DNA of 64,000 nucleotides from Allomuricauda sp. CAU 1633. Its GTDB lineage: Bacteria; Bacteroidota; Bacteroidia; Flavobacteriales; Flavobacteriaceae. Shown in pieces: positions 43,578 through 52,074 of the stretch (the stretch's first letter is position 1; each line of letters opens with the position of its first letter). Below the pieces are notes generated by a model that saw nothing but the letters and a program-made list of their open reading frames with translations, searched no databases and was not told the DNA's origin. The DNA is taken from NCBI RefSeq assembly GCF_017313225.1, contig NZ_JAFLNE010000001.1, positions 124,001 through 188,000 of the forward strand, written 5' to 3'. Made by a program: the position numbers and the translations under genes.

Positions 43578-44336
43578 TTATTCCAACTCCCTTACCCAAA
43601 TGTTTCGGTAACTTACCCTACTGTTATCACCATGGTCTTGAAGCCGAAGTGGCCCTTTGCCATGCACTGGGTTTTTAGGCCAACCGATATAGGGTGTGGT
43701 TCCTTTGATTTCTACATTATCCTGGATAAGAACACCGTTGTGAATCACCGTAAGCGTTCCTGATTTGACTTTTTGGCCTTTCTCGAATACCGGCTCATGA
43801 TAAATGATGTCATAAGTATTCCAATCCCCAGATGGGACCGAGGCCATGGCCAACGGAGTATGTTGTTTGTAGATAGACCCAACTTGCCCGTTCACATAGG
43901 TGTCGTTATTGTTGTTGTCCAAAACTTGTACTTCGTACAATCCAGCAAGGAAAACACCGCTATTGCCCCTACTTTGATTTCCACCCTGTATTTCGGCGGG
44001 GGATCTCCATTCAATATGCAGCTGTATGCTTCCAAAGTTTTGTTTCGTCTGGATATCTCCAGTTCTGTTTGCCACGGTCATACTGCCATCCTTGTTCACC
44101 GTCCATTTGGCGGCGGTACTGTCCACCGTACTTATCCATTTATCCAAATTACTCCCATCAAAAAGAACAATGGCATCGCTGGGTGGTGCACCTTCCTTTC
44201 CCGGAGTTACAACGGGCACAACGGGTTCATAAAATTCGGTTTGTTCCGGTTTGGTGGGTTCTTCTTCCAGTTGGGCGAAACCGCTAGTGGCAATCAATAC
44301 CAATAAAACCAATAGAATACTTCTTAACTTCTGCAT
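43578..44336 (-). CDS. DUF1080 (3-keto-glycoside hydrolase-like) protein, secreted
   Basis: A 252-residue member of DUF1080/PF06439, a concanavalin-like beta-sandwich now linked with cleavage of 3-keto-disaccharides and 3-keto-glycosides. The signal peptide ends ATSGFAQ. DGSNLDKWIS near residue 60, the GGNQSRGNSGVFLAGLYEVQVLD core with YEVQVLD ligands, and LRLQDHGDNSRVSYRNIWV at the end are family blocks. The ATG at 44336 starts the signal peptide and is 1 bp after the stop of a second DUF1080 gene. Two related copies in tandem, one secreted and one lipoprotein, suggest different substrates or successive steps. Confidence 0.9.
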   Translation of the reverse strand: MQKLRSILLVLLVLIATSGFAQLEEEPTKPEQTEFYEPVVPVVTPGKEGAPPSDAIVLFDGSNLDKWISTVDSTAAKWTVNKDGSMTVANRTGDIQTKQNFGSIQLHIEWRSPAEIQGGNQSRGNSGVFLAGLYEVQVLDNNNNDTYVNGQVGSIYKQHTPLAMASVPSGDWNTYDIIYHEPVFEKGQKVKSGTLTVIHNGVLIQDNVEIKGTTPYIGWPKNPVHGKGPLRLQDHGDNSRVSYRNIWVRELE

Positions 44337-44337
44337 C

Positions 44338-45087
44338 TTATAATTCTTTAATCTTAATATTTCTATAACCAATTACAATGGGTTCACCGTGGTGTTGCAA
44401 TGCGATTTTTCCTGTTCTGAACTTGCCAAAAGCTTCCCAGTCGGCAAACTTGGATTTGGAAACCATCTCATTCCAGGCATCTCCATTTACTGGAAACTCA
44501 GCAACCGTATTGTCGTTCAGAACCACACTACCCTCATTCGTTTTATGGTTAATGGTAATCACAAAATGATTCCACTCTCCAACCGATTTTACCGCAGTGG
44601 AATCCGTAGGAATCATATCGTACAAAGCGCCTGCTTGGCGAGTTGGGCCATTTTTTCCATCTGGGTGACCAATATTGTCCAATACTTGGATTTCTGGCCC
44701 TGTATTATAAGGCTCACCGTACTTTTCATCTTCTACAACACCCCACATGACACCACTGTTGGCACCTTCGCTCACCATCCACTCCAAAGAAAGCTCAAAA
44801 TTGGTGTATTCATTATCAGTGACCAAGTTAAAGTGCTTCCCTTCAGATTCATTCAAAGTAGGGTCAAAAATCATGGCGCCGTCTTCTATTTTCCATGGCG
44901 CTCCTACCGCTTCTCCGTTATAAATATGCCACCCATCAAACGATGAACCATCAAACAAAACGGTCCATTCCAGTTCTTGCACAGCTTCCATTTCTTCTTG
45001 TTCAGCTTCTTGCGAAGCGTTTTCCTTGGGTTTTTCTTTGCAGGCAAAGACCATGGCTAACACTGCTAATAGAATTGGTTTTTTCAT
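44338..45087 (-). CDS. DUF1080 (3-keto-glycoside hydrolase-like) lipoprotein
   Basis: A 249-residue paralogue of the next gene in the operon. The signal peptide ends VFAC with Cys16, followed by an acidic Glu/Gln linker, so it is a lipoprotein. Core blocks are LFDGSSFDGWHIYNG, GANSGVMWGVVED, YNTGPEIQVLDNIGHPDGKNG and IALQHHGEPIVIGYRNIKI. The Asp/Glu and His positions of PF06439 are present. Its start overlaps the upstream TIM-barrel gene by ATGA (45087-45084). Confidence 0.9.
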   Translation of the reverse strand: MKKPILLAVLAMVFACKEKPKENASQEAEQEEMEAVQELEWTVLFDGSSFDGWHIYNGEAVGAPWKIEDGAMIFDPTLNESEGKHFNLVTDNEYTNFELSLEWMVSEGANSGVMWGVVEDEKYGEPYNTGPEIQVLDNIGHPDGKNGPTRQAGALYDMIPTDSTAVKSVGEWNHFVITINHKTNEGSVVLNDNTVAEFPVNGDAWNEMVSKSKFADWEAFGKFRTGKIALQHHGEPIVIGYRNIKIKEL

Positions 45088-46136
45088 AATCCCAGTATGT
45101 TTTTAAGTTTTTCAGTATCCACATCAGCTCCAGCAAAATCATCAAAGGTTTTTTGGGTGGCTTCAATAATGTGGTCCTGAATGAATTTGGCACCTTCACG
45201 GGCACCTTGTTCTGGACTTTTGATGCAACATTCCCATTCCATTACGGCCCAAACATCGCATCCGTATTGGGTCAATTTAGAGAAAATGGTCTTAAAATCG
45301 ATTTGGCCATCACCCAACGAACGGTAACGCCCCGCTCTATCTCCCCAATCATTGTAACCGCCAAAGGCTCCTTTTTTTCCCGTGGGATTGAACTCAGAAT
45401 CTTTTACGTGGAACGACTTGATAAACTCATGGTAAAAGTCGATGTACTCAATGTAATCCAATTGTTGAAGAACGAAGTGACTTGGGTCGTACAAAATGTT
45501 TACCCTTTTGTGGTTTCCGGTAGCTTTTAGAAAGCGTTCAAAGGTATCTCCATCATGAAGATCTTCCCCAGGGTGAATTTCATAACACACATCCACACCT
45601 TCTTCATCAAAATGGTTAAGGATGGGCATCCATCTTTTGGCCAATTCCTCAAAACCCATCTCCACCAATCCAGGTGGCCGTTGTGGCCAAGGGTGCATGG
45701 TATGCCAAAGCAAGGCTCCAGAAAATGTAGCATGCGCGGTAATCCCCAATCTACGGCTGGCTGTGGCTGCTTTTTTTACGGTTTCCACAGCCCATTTTGT
45801 GCGTTCTTTAGGTTTTCCATGAAGTTCTGCCGGCGCAAAGTTGTCGAACATGATATCGTAGGCCGGGTGAACCGCTACCAATTGTCCCTGCAAGTGGGTA
45901 GACAATTCCGTAATCTCAAGGCCATAGGAGTTTATTTTTCCCTTGAGTTCATCACAGTAATCCTGACTTTCGGCAGCTCTATCCAAATCGATAAGAAATG
46001 ATTCCCATGTTGGAATTTGAATTCCTTTATAGCCAAGGCCAGAGGCCCATTTGCATAATCCATCCAGCGAATTGAATGGTGGTTGACTGTCCACAAATTG
46101 TGCTAAGAATACAGCCGGTCCTTTAATAGTTTTCAT
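45084..46136 (-). CDS. Sugar phosphate isomerase/epimerase-like TIM barrel, cytoplasmic
   Basis: A 350-residue xylose-isomerase-like TIM barrel (AP endonuclease 2 fold). There is no signal peptide, so it is cytoplasmic. Metal-ligand-bearing strands are visible: VCYEIHPGED, NILYDPSHF, SFHVKDSEF and the final WAVMEWECC. Such enzymes isomerise or epimerise keto sugars, and in 3-keto-glycoside loci they process the released keto sugar. It is the first gene of a three-gene coupled operon with the two DUF1080 genes. A perfect palindrome CGCAAAATTTTGCG lies 29 bases upstream of the ATG. Confidence 0.88.
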   Translation of the reverse strand: MKTIKGPAVFLAQFVDSQPPFNSLDGLCKWASGLGYKGIQIPTWESFLIDLDRAAESQDYCDELKGKINSYGLEITELSTHLQGQLVAVHPAYDIMFDNFAPAELHGKPKERTKWAVETVKKAATASRRLGITAHATFSGALLWHTMHPWPQRPPGLVEMGFEELAKRWMPILNHFDEEGVDVCYEIHPGEDLHDGDTFERFLKATGNHKRVNILYDPSHFVLQQLDYIEYIDFYHEFIKSFHVKDSEFNPTGKKGAFGGYNDWGDRAGRYRSLGDGQIDFKTIFSKLTQYGCDVWAVMEWECCIKSPEQGAREGAKFIQDHIIEATQKTFDDFAGADVDTEKLKNILGL

Positions 46137-46164
46137 TTAATTTGGTTTTATGAATCGACAAATC

Positions 46165-46178
46165 CGCAAAATTTTGCG
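46165..46178. promoter_or_regulatory. 14-bp palindrome upstream of the sugar operon
   Basis: CGCAAAATTTTGCG is a perfect palindrome, extended by imperfect AAATC/GATTT flanks. It lies between the divergent ASCH gene and the TIM-barrel-DUF1080 operon, in a good place for a transcription factor site. The factor is unknown and no regulator gene is nearby. Confidence 0.45.
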
Positions 46179-46293
46179 ATTTATCCTCTATATTTAAAAA
46201 ATTTCTATGATATTTTTATTCCCCATGTAGAAAACATAAATATAGGAATTCGCCAACAATAAAAGCAACATAAAGTTTTTTAAATCCCTGCTT

Positions 46294-46758
46294 ATGGAAA
46301 ATGCATCTGCCCGAAATCTATGGGGTGATTTTTTGGACGCCCATTTGGAGTTTGCTTCCAAAGATGCTCCCAAAGTCATTCGTTATTATGATAATGAACA
46401 AGACACAAATGCTTGTGTCGATTTAATCTGTAAAGAAACCAAAAGAGCGGTTTCACATTCACTTGCGGGTTTACAACAGCGAAACGAACCATTGCCTAAA
46501 ATCGGAGAGTTTTCGGTGGTCACGGATTGGGAAGGAAATGCAAAATGCATCATTCGTACCACCACGGTGAAACTGGTTCCTTTTTTTGCTGTCCGTGAAG
46601 ACCAAGCAAGATTGGAGGGTGAGGGCGACAAAAGTCTGGAACACTGGAAAAAGACCCATTGGTCCTATTTTTCCCGTGAACTTGCCATCTTTGGCAAGAT
46701 TCCCCGCGAAAGCATGATTGTGGTCTTTCAAGGAATTGAACTGCTTTTTAAACGATAA
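46294..46758 (+). CDS. ASCH domain protein
   Basis: A 154-residue RNA-binding-like protein of the ASCH/PUA-like superfamily. Conserved elements include DLICKETKRAVSHSL (Lys near the pocket), LPKIGEFSVVTDWEGNAKCII and the helix DKSLEHWKKTHWSYFSRE. Some relatives hydrolyse N4-acetylcytidine or bind modified RNA bases. It is a lone gene embedded between two operons of the sugar locus and is probably unrelated to them. Confidence 0.88.
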   Translation: MENASARNLWGDFLDAHLEFASKDAPKVIRYYDNEQDTNACVDLICKETKRAVSHSLAGLQQRNEPLPKIGEFSVVTDWEGNAKCIIRTTTVKLVPFFAVREDQARLEGEGDKSLEHWKKTHWSYFSRELAIFGKIPRESMIVVFQGIELLFKR

Positions 46759-46783
46759 AAAATGGCCGCAAGTTGCGGCCATT
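46757..46783. terminator. Bidirectional terminator, better on the minus strand
   Basis: Stem AATGGCCGC (46761-46769) and GCGGCCATT (46775-46783), loop AAGTT. On the minus strand it is followed by a T run (complement of 46757-46762), so it ends the Gfo/Idh/MocA operon; on the plus strand the T tract is broken but it may still stop the ASCH message. Confidence 0.82.
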
Positions 46784-46803
46784 TACTTTATTCAAGGGAT
46801 GGT

Positions 46804-47940
46804 TTAGTCCATATCCACCCAGATGTTACCTTGTTTATGCGAGGCAACGGTACTTTCAATGAAGTTTAATCCCCGAACACCATCCAGCATGGTTGGGAAC
46901 TCACCGTCATTGTATTTTTCTCCCCTGATGGCCCTTGCGACGCCAAGGTAGATATTGGCCATGGCATCAAAAATACCTTCCGGGTGTCCGGGAGGCAACT
47001 TGGTGCCATCCAAGGAAAGTTCAGAGTTATAGGCATGCCCCGGCTTATAAATTTGTACCGGTTCTGTGTCACTTAGTCTATACAAGAAATTTGGCTTTTC
47101 CTGTTCCCACCTGAAAGCACCCTTTTCTCCATAAATGGCAATGGCCAATCCGTTTTCCTCTCCGGTTGCCACCTGACTGGCCCTTATCACTCCTTTTACA
47201 TTCTTGCCAATTCGTATAAGCACCGTACCGTCTACGTCCATTTGGTTGTCATCGTACATATAATTGAAATCGCACAATAGGGACTTCACTTGCAATCCCG
47301 TGGTAAACTCAACCATATTAAACGCATGCACTCCGATATCTCCCATACAAGAACTGATTCCCGCCTTTTTGGGATCCAATCGCCATACGGATGAGCGTTT
47401 TTCCTTATCATGGATGATAGGATTGATCCAACCTTGGTAGTATCGGGCGTCCACTTTGTGGATTTTACCCAATTCCCCAGCTTTGATCATTTCGCGCATT
47501 TGGCGTACCATAGGGTATCCAGTATAGGTATGGGTCACCGCAAAAACAGTTCCTGCTTTGGCCAAGGTATCCTGAAGAATTTTGGCTTCCTCATATGTGG
47601 TGGTCATCGGTTTTTCACAAATGACATGAAATCCATTTTCCAAAAGCTTTTTGGCCATGGGAAAGTGCAGAAAGTTGGGCGTTAAAATGGAACACACTTG
47701 AATTCGTTCGTCTTCTGGAAGCTTCAACTCCTCCTCTACCAACGTATCAAAATCCTTATAGATACGGTTGGTTGGGACATCAATTTCCTTTGCAAAGTTT
47801 ACATTGTCCTCAAAATTTGGGTTGAAGACCGCCCCTACAATTTCATAGTTGTCATTGATGAAAGAGGCTACTCTGTGCAATACTCCAATAAGGGAGTCTC
47901 CACCTCCTCCAAGAATTCCAAGTCTGATTTTTTTTGGCAT
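46804..47940 (-). CDS. Gfo/Idh/MocA family oxidoreductase
   Basis: A 378-residue NAD(P)-dependent sugar or inositol dehydrogenase. The N-terminal Rossmann motif reads LGILGGGGDSLIGVLH, and CEKPM (about residue 113) supplies the catalytic Lys. No signal peptide, so it is cytoplasmic. The end of the second domain carries GVRGLNFIESTVAS. Such enzymes oxidise or reduce the 3-position of sugars (as ThuB or AfrA do) and here may reduce a 3-keto sugar after import. It is the last gene of a minus-strand run from 51938 and is followed by a terminator. Confidence 0.92.
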   Translation of the reverse strand: MPKKIRLGILGGGGDSLIGVLHRVASFINDNYEIVGAVFNPNFEDNVNFAKEIDVPTNRIYKDFDTLVEEELKLPEDERIQVCSILTPNFLHFPMAKKLLENGFHVICEKPMTTTYEEAKILQDTLAKAGTVFAVTHTYTGYPMVRQMREMIKAGELGKIHKVDARYYQGWINPIIHDKEKRSSVWRLDPKKAGISSCMGDIGVHAFNMVEFTTGLQVKSLLCDFNYMYDDNQMDVDGTVLIRIGKNVKGVIRASQVATGEENGLAIAIYGEKGAFRWEQEKPNFLYRLSDTEPVQIYKPGHAYNSELSLDGTKLPPGHPEGIFDAMANIYLGVARAIRGEKYNDGEFPTMLDGVRGLNFIESTVASHKQGNIWVDMD

Positions 47941-47974
47941 TTTTATCTTATTTTATTCTTATCAATTCAATTTG

Positions 47975-49213
47975 TTATACAATCTCTTCTGATGCATGGC
48001 CCTGGGGCACCCGTCTTTCTTCCAGTTTTTTCCGGAACATAAATAGGATAAGGAACAACACACCAACAGTTAGGGGGAAGAACATCATTTTTCCCAGGGT
48101 TGCCTTACCTGCGGTAAGCTCTGCAATCTCTTCTGCTAAACCTGTGGAAATTGCAGCCTCTTTGGCATCATCCAACCAAGTACCGATCACAGGTTGCCAT
48201 ATGGATGTGGAAAACATTCCAGCACCTCCTACCAAGGACATTCCCAAGGCCCCTGTTTTGGGCAAATACTCTGAGGTAAACCCAATCATGGTAGGCCAAA
48301 AATAACAAACTCCCAGTGCAAAAAGAACTGCAGCCAAATAAATCATGGATCCTTCTGCAATACTCATGCTATATACTGCTGCCGTGGTAATAATGGCTGA
48401 CATGAGTAGCACACCTATCGGGTTCAATCGGTGTACAATAGGCCCAGCAAAATATCGACCTAGGGCCATAATACCAGTTACCATAGCCAACACCAACATA
48501 GGACTAGCCCCTGAATTACCCAAAATAGTTTCTACCCATTGTTGCGGACCAAATTCAGAAATTGCAGTCAAGGTCATACATATCAATATGAAAATGAAAA
48601 GGGGATCTACCAATGACTTGATGTTTGTAGCAGTGTCTTTTTCGATATGTTCACTTTCAGGAAGTTCTTGTTTAAAGAACATGTATCCATAGATAAGTGT
48701 TGGGATAAGCATAACACCAATCTGCAATTGCCATCCCATACCAAAATCGGTCATAAACTTGGAAATCAAGGAACCGATCACAATCCCTCCGGGAAACCAC
48801 ACATGAAACTTATTCAGCATAGCTGTACGGTTTTTGGTATACATATCCGCAATCAATGGATTACAAGCGGCCTCAACGGCACCGTTGGCAAACCCTATAA
48901 AGAACGTGGAAATGATAAGGGTCCAAAAGCCTCCTGCGAAAATGGTCAATAGTAACCCCAAAAGGTGCGAAAAGAAAGCGGCCACCATAATTTTTTTGGG
49001 GCCCAATTTGTTATAAAGAAGTCCTCCAATAATCATGGCTACTGGAAAACCAAAAAAGGCCATACTATTTATCCAACCCAATTTTTGGTTGGAAATCTCA
49101 AACTCCTCTCCCAATTGGGTCAATATACCTGCCCGTATGGCAAAGGTCATAGCTGTAACCACAAGGGAAATACATGCCGCTATAAAAATTTGATTCTTGT
49201 TTACTTGTTTCAT
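47975..49213 (-). CDS. MFS transporter (sugar permease-like)
   Basis: A 412-residue major facilitator with 12 predicted helices. FHVWFPGGIVIGSLI around residue 140 and a GxxxD-type loop after TM2 are typical. Similarity in pattern is to the FucP/NagP-like sugar:H+ symporter group in Bacteroidota. It lies between the Gfo/Idh/MocA enzyme (34 bp apart) and a second MFS gene (22 bp apart). It is likely to import the product of periplasmic sugar oxidation or cleavage. Confidence 0.88.
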   Translation of the reverse strand: MKQVNKNQIFIAACISLVVTAMTFAIRAGILTQLGEEFEISNQKLGWINSMAFFGFPVAMIIGGLLYNKLGPKKIMVAAFFSHLLGLLLTIFAGGFWTLIISTFFIGFANGAVEAACNPLIADMYTKNRTAMLNKFHVWFPGGIVIGSLISKFMTDFGMGWQLQIGVMLIPTLIYGYMFFKQELPESEHIEKDTATNIKSLVDPLFIFILICMTLTAISEFGPQQWVETILGNSGASPMLVLAMVTGIMALGRYFAGPIVHRLNPIGVLLMSAIITTAAVYSMSIAEGSMIYLAAVLFALGVCYFWPTMIGFTSEYLPKTGALGMSLVGGAGMFSTSIWQPVIGTWLDDAKEAAISTGLAEEIAELTAGKATLGKMMFFPLTVGVLFLILFMFRKKLEERRVPQGHASEEIV

Positions 49214-49235
49214 TAGGTCCGATTTATTCAGTTAA

Positions 49236-50465
49236 TTATTGTTTGTATGATACGTTTTCGTTTTTAAAGAAAATCATGAAAATAAGGGCTACGCCTAAGG
49301 CAAAAATAGCAGGGAAGCGCCAAATACTTGTCCAATTGTGTTCGCTTTCACCGATAAGATTGGCATCGGTAATCTGTCCGGCCACCCAAAATCCTATCAG
49401 CATACCTACGCCGTAAGTGGCCAAGGTAATGAGCCCCTGCGCTGCACTTTTGTATTTAGGGCCTGCCTTTGTATCGGTATAAATTTGACCCGATACAAAG
49501 AAAAAGTCATAGCAAATACCATGAAGTGCTATTCCAACCAATAACATAAAGGCCATTTCACCGGCATCGCCGTAGGCAAACAACAAATAGCGTATGGTCC
49601 AGGCCAACATCCCGGCCATAATGGTCTTTTTAAACCCAAATTTTGTAAAGAAGTAGGGAAGCAACAACATAAAAAGCACTTCGGAAGCTTGTCCGATGGT
49701 CATCTTTCCTGTGGGATTTTCCATACCAATCTCAGATAAAAATGGGTTGGCGTTTTGGTAATAAAAAGCCAAAGGGATGCAAATCAATACCGATGAAATA
49801 AAGAAAATCAAGAAGTTTCTATCCTTCAACAGTTTCAGGGCATCAAGCCCCAGCATTTCCGAAATACTTACTTTCTCATTTCTGTCCACTCTAGGAGGAG
49901 TCTTGGGCAAGCTAAAACTGAACAATCCCAATACGGCAGATGCCAATGCCACCATTAAAAAAGTATTCTTCAGCATTCCGGATTGTATGCCTTCTGGAGA
50001 ATCCCAAAGAAACACGTAGCTAATTACAAGTCCGGCCACAATCCAACCAATGGTGCCAAAAACGCGAATTGGTGAAAACTCTTTAGCAGGGTCTTGCATT
50101 TGATTGAAGGATATGGAGTTGACCAATGCCAGTGTGGGCATGTACAAAATCATGTATCCCAATACATAGGGATAAAACGCTGAAAAGTCGGTGGTTTGAT
50201 ACATTTGATACATCAAAAAGGCTCCCAAGAGATGGAGCACACCCAGTATCCGTTCCGCATTAAAATATCGATCGGCGATCAACCCAATAATAAAAGGCGC
50301 TATGATGGCACCCCATGATTGAGTTGAAAACGCTTGTGCCATTTCACCTCCGGTGGCATTCAAATTGTTTCCCAAAAAAGTGCCCAATGTCACAAACCAA
50401 CCTCCCCAAATGAAGAATTCAAGAAACATCATAAACGAAAGTTGGAACTTTATTTTTGTGTTCAT
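49236..50465 (-). CDS. MFS transporter, nucleoside permease (NupG/XapB)-like
   Basis: A 409-residue 12-helix carrier. The opening MFLEFFIWGGWFVTLGTFL and the central NSISFNQMQDPAKEFSPIRVFGTIGWIVAGL are the signature of the NHS/NupG family. In Bacteroidota this family is often linked to sugar or nucleoside loci and its substrate range is wider than nucleosides. It is 7 bp from the DinB gene upstream and 22 bp from the next MFS downstream, in one operon. Having two different MFS carriers in one locus suggests that two products are taken up. Confidence 0.88.
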   Translation of the reverse strand: MNTKIKFQLSFMMFLEFFIWGGWFVTLGTFLGNNLNATGGEMAQAFSTQSWGAIIAPFIIGLIADRYFNAERILGVLHLLGAFLMYQMYQTTDFSAFYPYVLGYMILYMPTLALVNSISFNQMQDPAKEFSPIRVFGTIGWIVAGLVISYVFLWDSPEGIQSGMLKNTFLMVALASAVLGLFSFSLPKTPPRVDRNEKVSISEMLGLDALKLLKDRNFLIFFISSVLICIPLAFYYQNANPFLSEIGMENPTGKMTIGQASEVLFMLLLPYFFTKFGFKKTIMAGMLAWTIRYLLFAYGDAGEMAFMLLVGIALHGICYDFFFVSGQIYTDTKAGPKYKSAAQGLITLATYGVGMLIGFWVAGQITDANLIGESEHNWTSIWRFPAIFALGVALIFMIFFKNENVSYKQ

Positions 50466-50472
50466 AAAGCGG

Positions 50473-50916
50473 TTACCTTTTATAAAAAATATAGTCCAAA
50501 GGTTCTGGAGTGATACCAGAATTCCTAAAATCCATTAAAATTTGACCTCTGTGGTGGGTGGAATGGTTCACAATGTGAAAAAGGATGTCCTGTAAATCAT
50601 TGGTAAAGATTCTTCCCTGACTGTTTTCATATTCCACTCTTTTATTAAGATCATTTGCATTGGTGATGATCTCAAACGAAGTCCTCTGGTTATCATAATG
50701 AATATCCTCCCAATTTTCAAAAGGATGCTCCTGCCAAACTGTATGCGTTGTTGGTACTCCCAATATGCGTTGGTTCCATATATGATGTGCATTCAAAATA
50801 TGACTGAACAGACGAATGGTATTCTCCGAGATTGTATCTTGGGAACCACACTGTGCAATCAATTTCTTGTTGCAGTAGAAATTATAGTCGAAGAGTTGTT
50901 GTAAAAATCCCTTCAT
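50473..50916 (-). CDS. DinB family protein
   Basis: A 147-residue four-helix DinB/YfiT-type protein with three metal-ligand histidines in the expected places: one in helix 2 (HILNAHHIWNQR) and two in helix 4 (HIVNHSTHHRGQ). Family members are metal-dependent transferases for mycothiol, bacillithiol or other small molecules, and many have no known activity. It is located inside the sugar operon with short intergenic gaps; why is not clear. Confidence 0.88.
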   Translation of the reverse strand: MKGFLQQLFDYNFYCNKKLIAQCGSQDTISENTIRLFSHILNAHHIWNQRILGVPTTHTVWQEHPFENWEDIHYDNQRTSFEIITNANDLNKRVEYENSQGRIFTNDLQDILFHIVNHSTHHRGQILMDFRNSGITPEPLDYIFYKR

Positions 50917-50942
50917 ACAGCCTTAAACTTAAATGAGGTGGG

Positions 50943-51938
50943 TTAAAGCAGTTCTTCCAATAGTTTTTTGGTGGCCAGGATACCTTCTTCTTCGCCCAGT
51001 TCGTTTCCTTCATATTCCACATCAATGAATCCGGTATAACCAGAATCTTCAATAATCTTGATCATCCTAGCAAAGTCAATGGTTGTTTCTTTGCCCGCTT
51101 CATCAAAATCATAGGATTTAGCACTAACTCCTTTCGCGTAGGGCATCAATTCCTCAACTCCTTTATATCTGTCGTATTCCTCAACACATTTGGATTCGTA
51201 GTAATCCCCTGCTTCCCTTTTGATGCAGAAATTACCAAAATCGGGCAGCGTACCACAATTGTCCATACCCACTTTTTCAATGACTTCAGCCAACAATTCG
51301 GCATTTGATGAAGGCCCACCATGGTTTTCAACAATTACATTGATATTCTTGTCCATCGCATAGGTGGCCAATTGCGTAAGTCCATCAATGGAAGCTGGCA
51401 CCCAAACCTCAGGGTCTTGGGTTCCATTTAAATTGACTCGAATGGAGTGACAGCCCAAAGCGGCAGCAGCATCAACCCATTTGTGATGATTTTCAGCAGC
51501 TTCCTTTCTTACTTGTTCATCGGCGGCGGCCAAATCTCCTTGCCCATCAATCATGATCAGCAAGTTCTCAAGACCAAATTTTTCACTTTCAGCTTTACAT
51601 TTTTCAACAAAAGTTGCCATAGCAGCATCTGAAAAGTTATCCTTTTCCAGTTCTGGGTAATACAACTGGCTTACGTATTCCAATCCTTCAAAACCCCAGT
51701 CGCTGGCCATTTCGGCAAATTTGTAGGGATCAACCCCCTCCTCACGAATCATTCTGTTGATGGACCACTGGGCCAAAGAAAGTTTATACGATGGAGCTGT
51801 GTTTTCAGCCATCACTTCCTCGGATGCTTGAGTATCAGAGGCTTCCTTTTTTGCATTCTGCTTGCAGGAATAAAATCCTGATACTAAAACCACCATAACG
51901 GCCAAAACACCGCTTTGAAAAACATTCTTTTTCTTCAT
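50943..51938 (-). CDS. Sugar phosphate isomerase/epimerase-like TIM barrel, lipoprotein
   Basis: A 331-residue xylose-isomerase-like TIM barrel of the same superfamily as the gene at 45084-46136 but exported: the signal peptide ends GFYSC with Cys25, followed by a polar linker. Strands with putative metal ligands include VIVENHGG, CGTLPDFGNF, VSAKSYDFDE and the final FIDVEYEG. A periplasmic isomerase or lyase of this type is unusual outside loci that oxidise glycosides in the periplasm. It leads the minus-strand operon to the Gfo/Idh/MocA gene and is divergent from the GMC dehydrogenase. Confidence 0.88.
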   Translation of the reverse strand: MKKKNVFQSGVLAVMVVLVSGFYSCKQNAKKEASDTQASEEVMAENTAPSYKLSLAQWSINRMIREEGVDPYKFAEMASDWGFEGLEYVSQLYYPELEKDNFSDAAMATFVEKCKAESEKFGLENLLIMIDGQGDLAAADEQVRKEAAENHHKWVDAAAALGCHSIRVNLNGTQDPEVWVPASIDGLTQLATYAMDKNINVIVENHGGPSSNAELLAEVIEKVGMDNCGTLPDFGNFCIKREAGDYYESKCVEEYDRYKGVEELMPYAKGVSAKSYDFDEAGKETTIDFARMIKIIEDSGYTGFIDVEYEGNELGEEEGILATKKLLEELL

Positions 51939-51974
51939 AAATTCAAACTATCGATTTTCTTATAGAATCCAAAA

Positions 51975-51990
51975 ACTACAACGTTATAGT
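51975..51990. promoter_or_regulatory. LacI-like dyad between the divergent sugar operons
   Basis: ACTACAACGTTATAGT is palindromic at all but one position pair and has the central AACGTT (with CpG) typical of LacI-family operators. It lies between the lipoprotein TIM barrel (start 51938) and the GMC dehydrogenase (start 52075), where it could control both directions. A near -7 box TACATTTA (52046-52053) precedes the GMC gene. Confidence 0.45.
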
Positions 51991-52074
51991 AGGGAATTCT
52001 CAATAAACATAGGGATTAAATGTAGAAAATTAATTTAATAATTAATACATTTAGCAAATAAACAATCCGAATAA

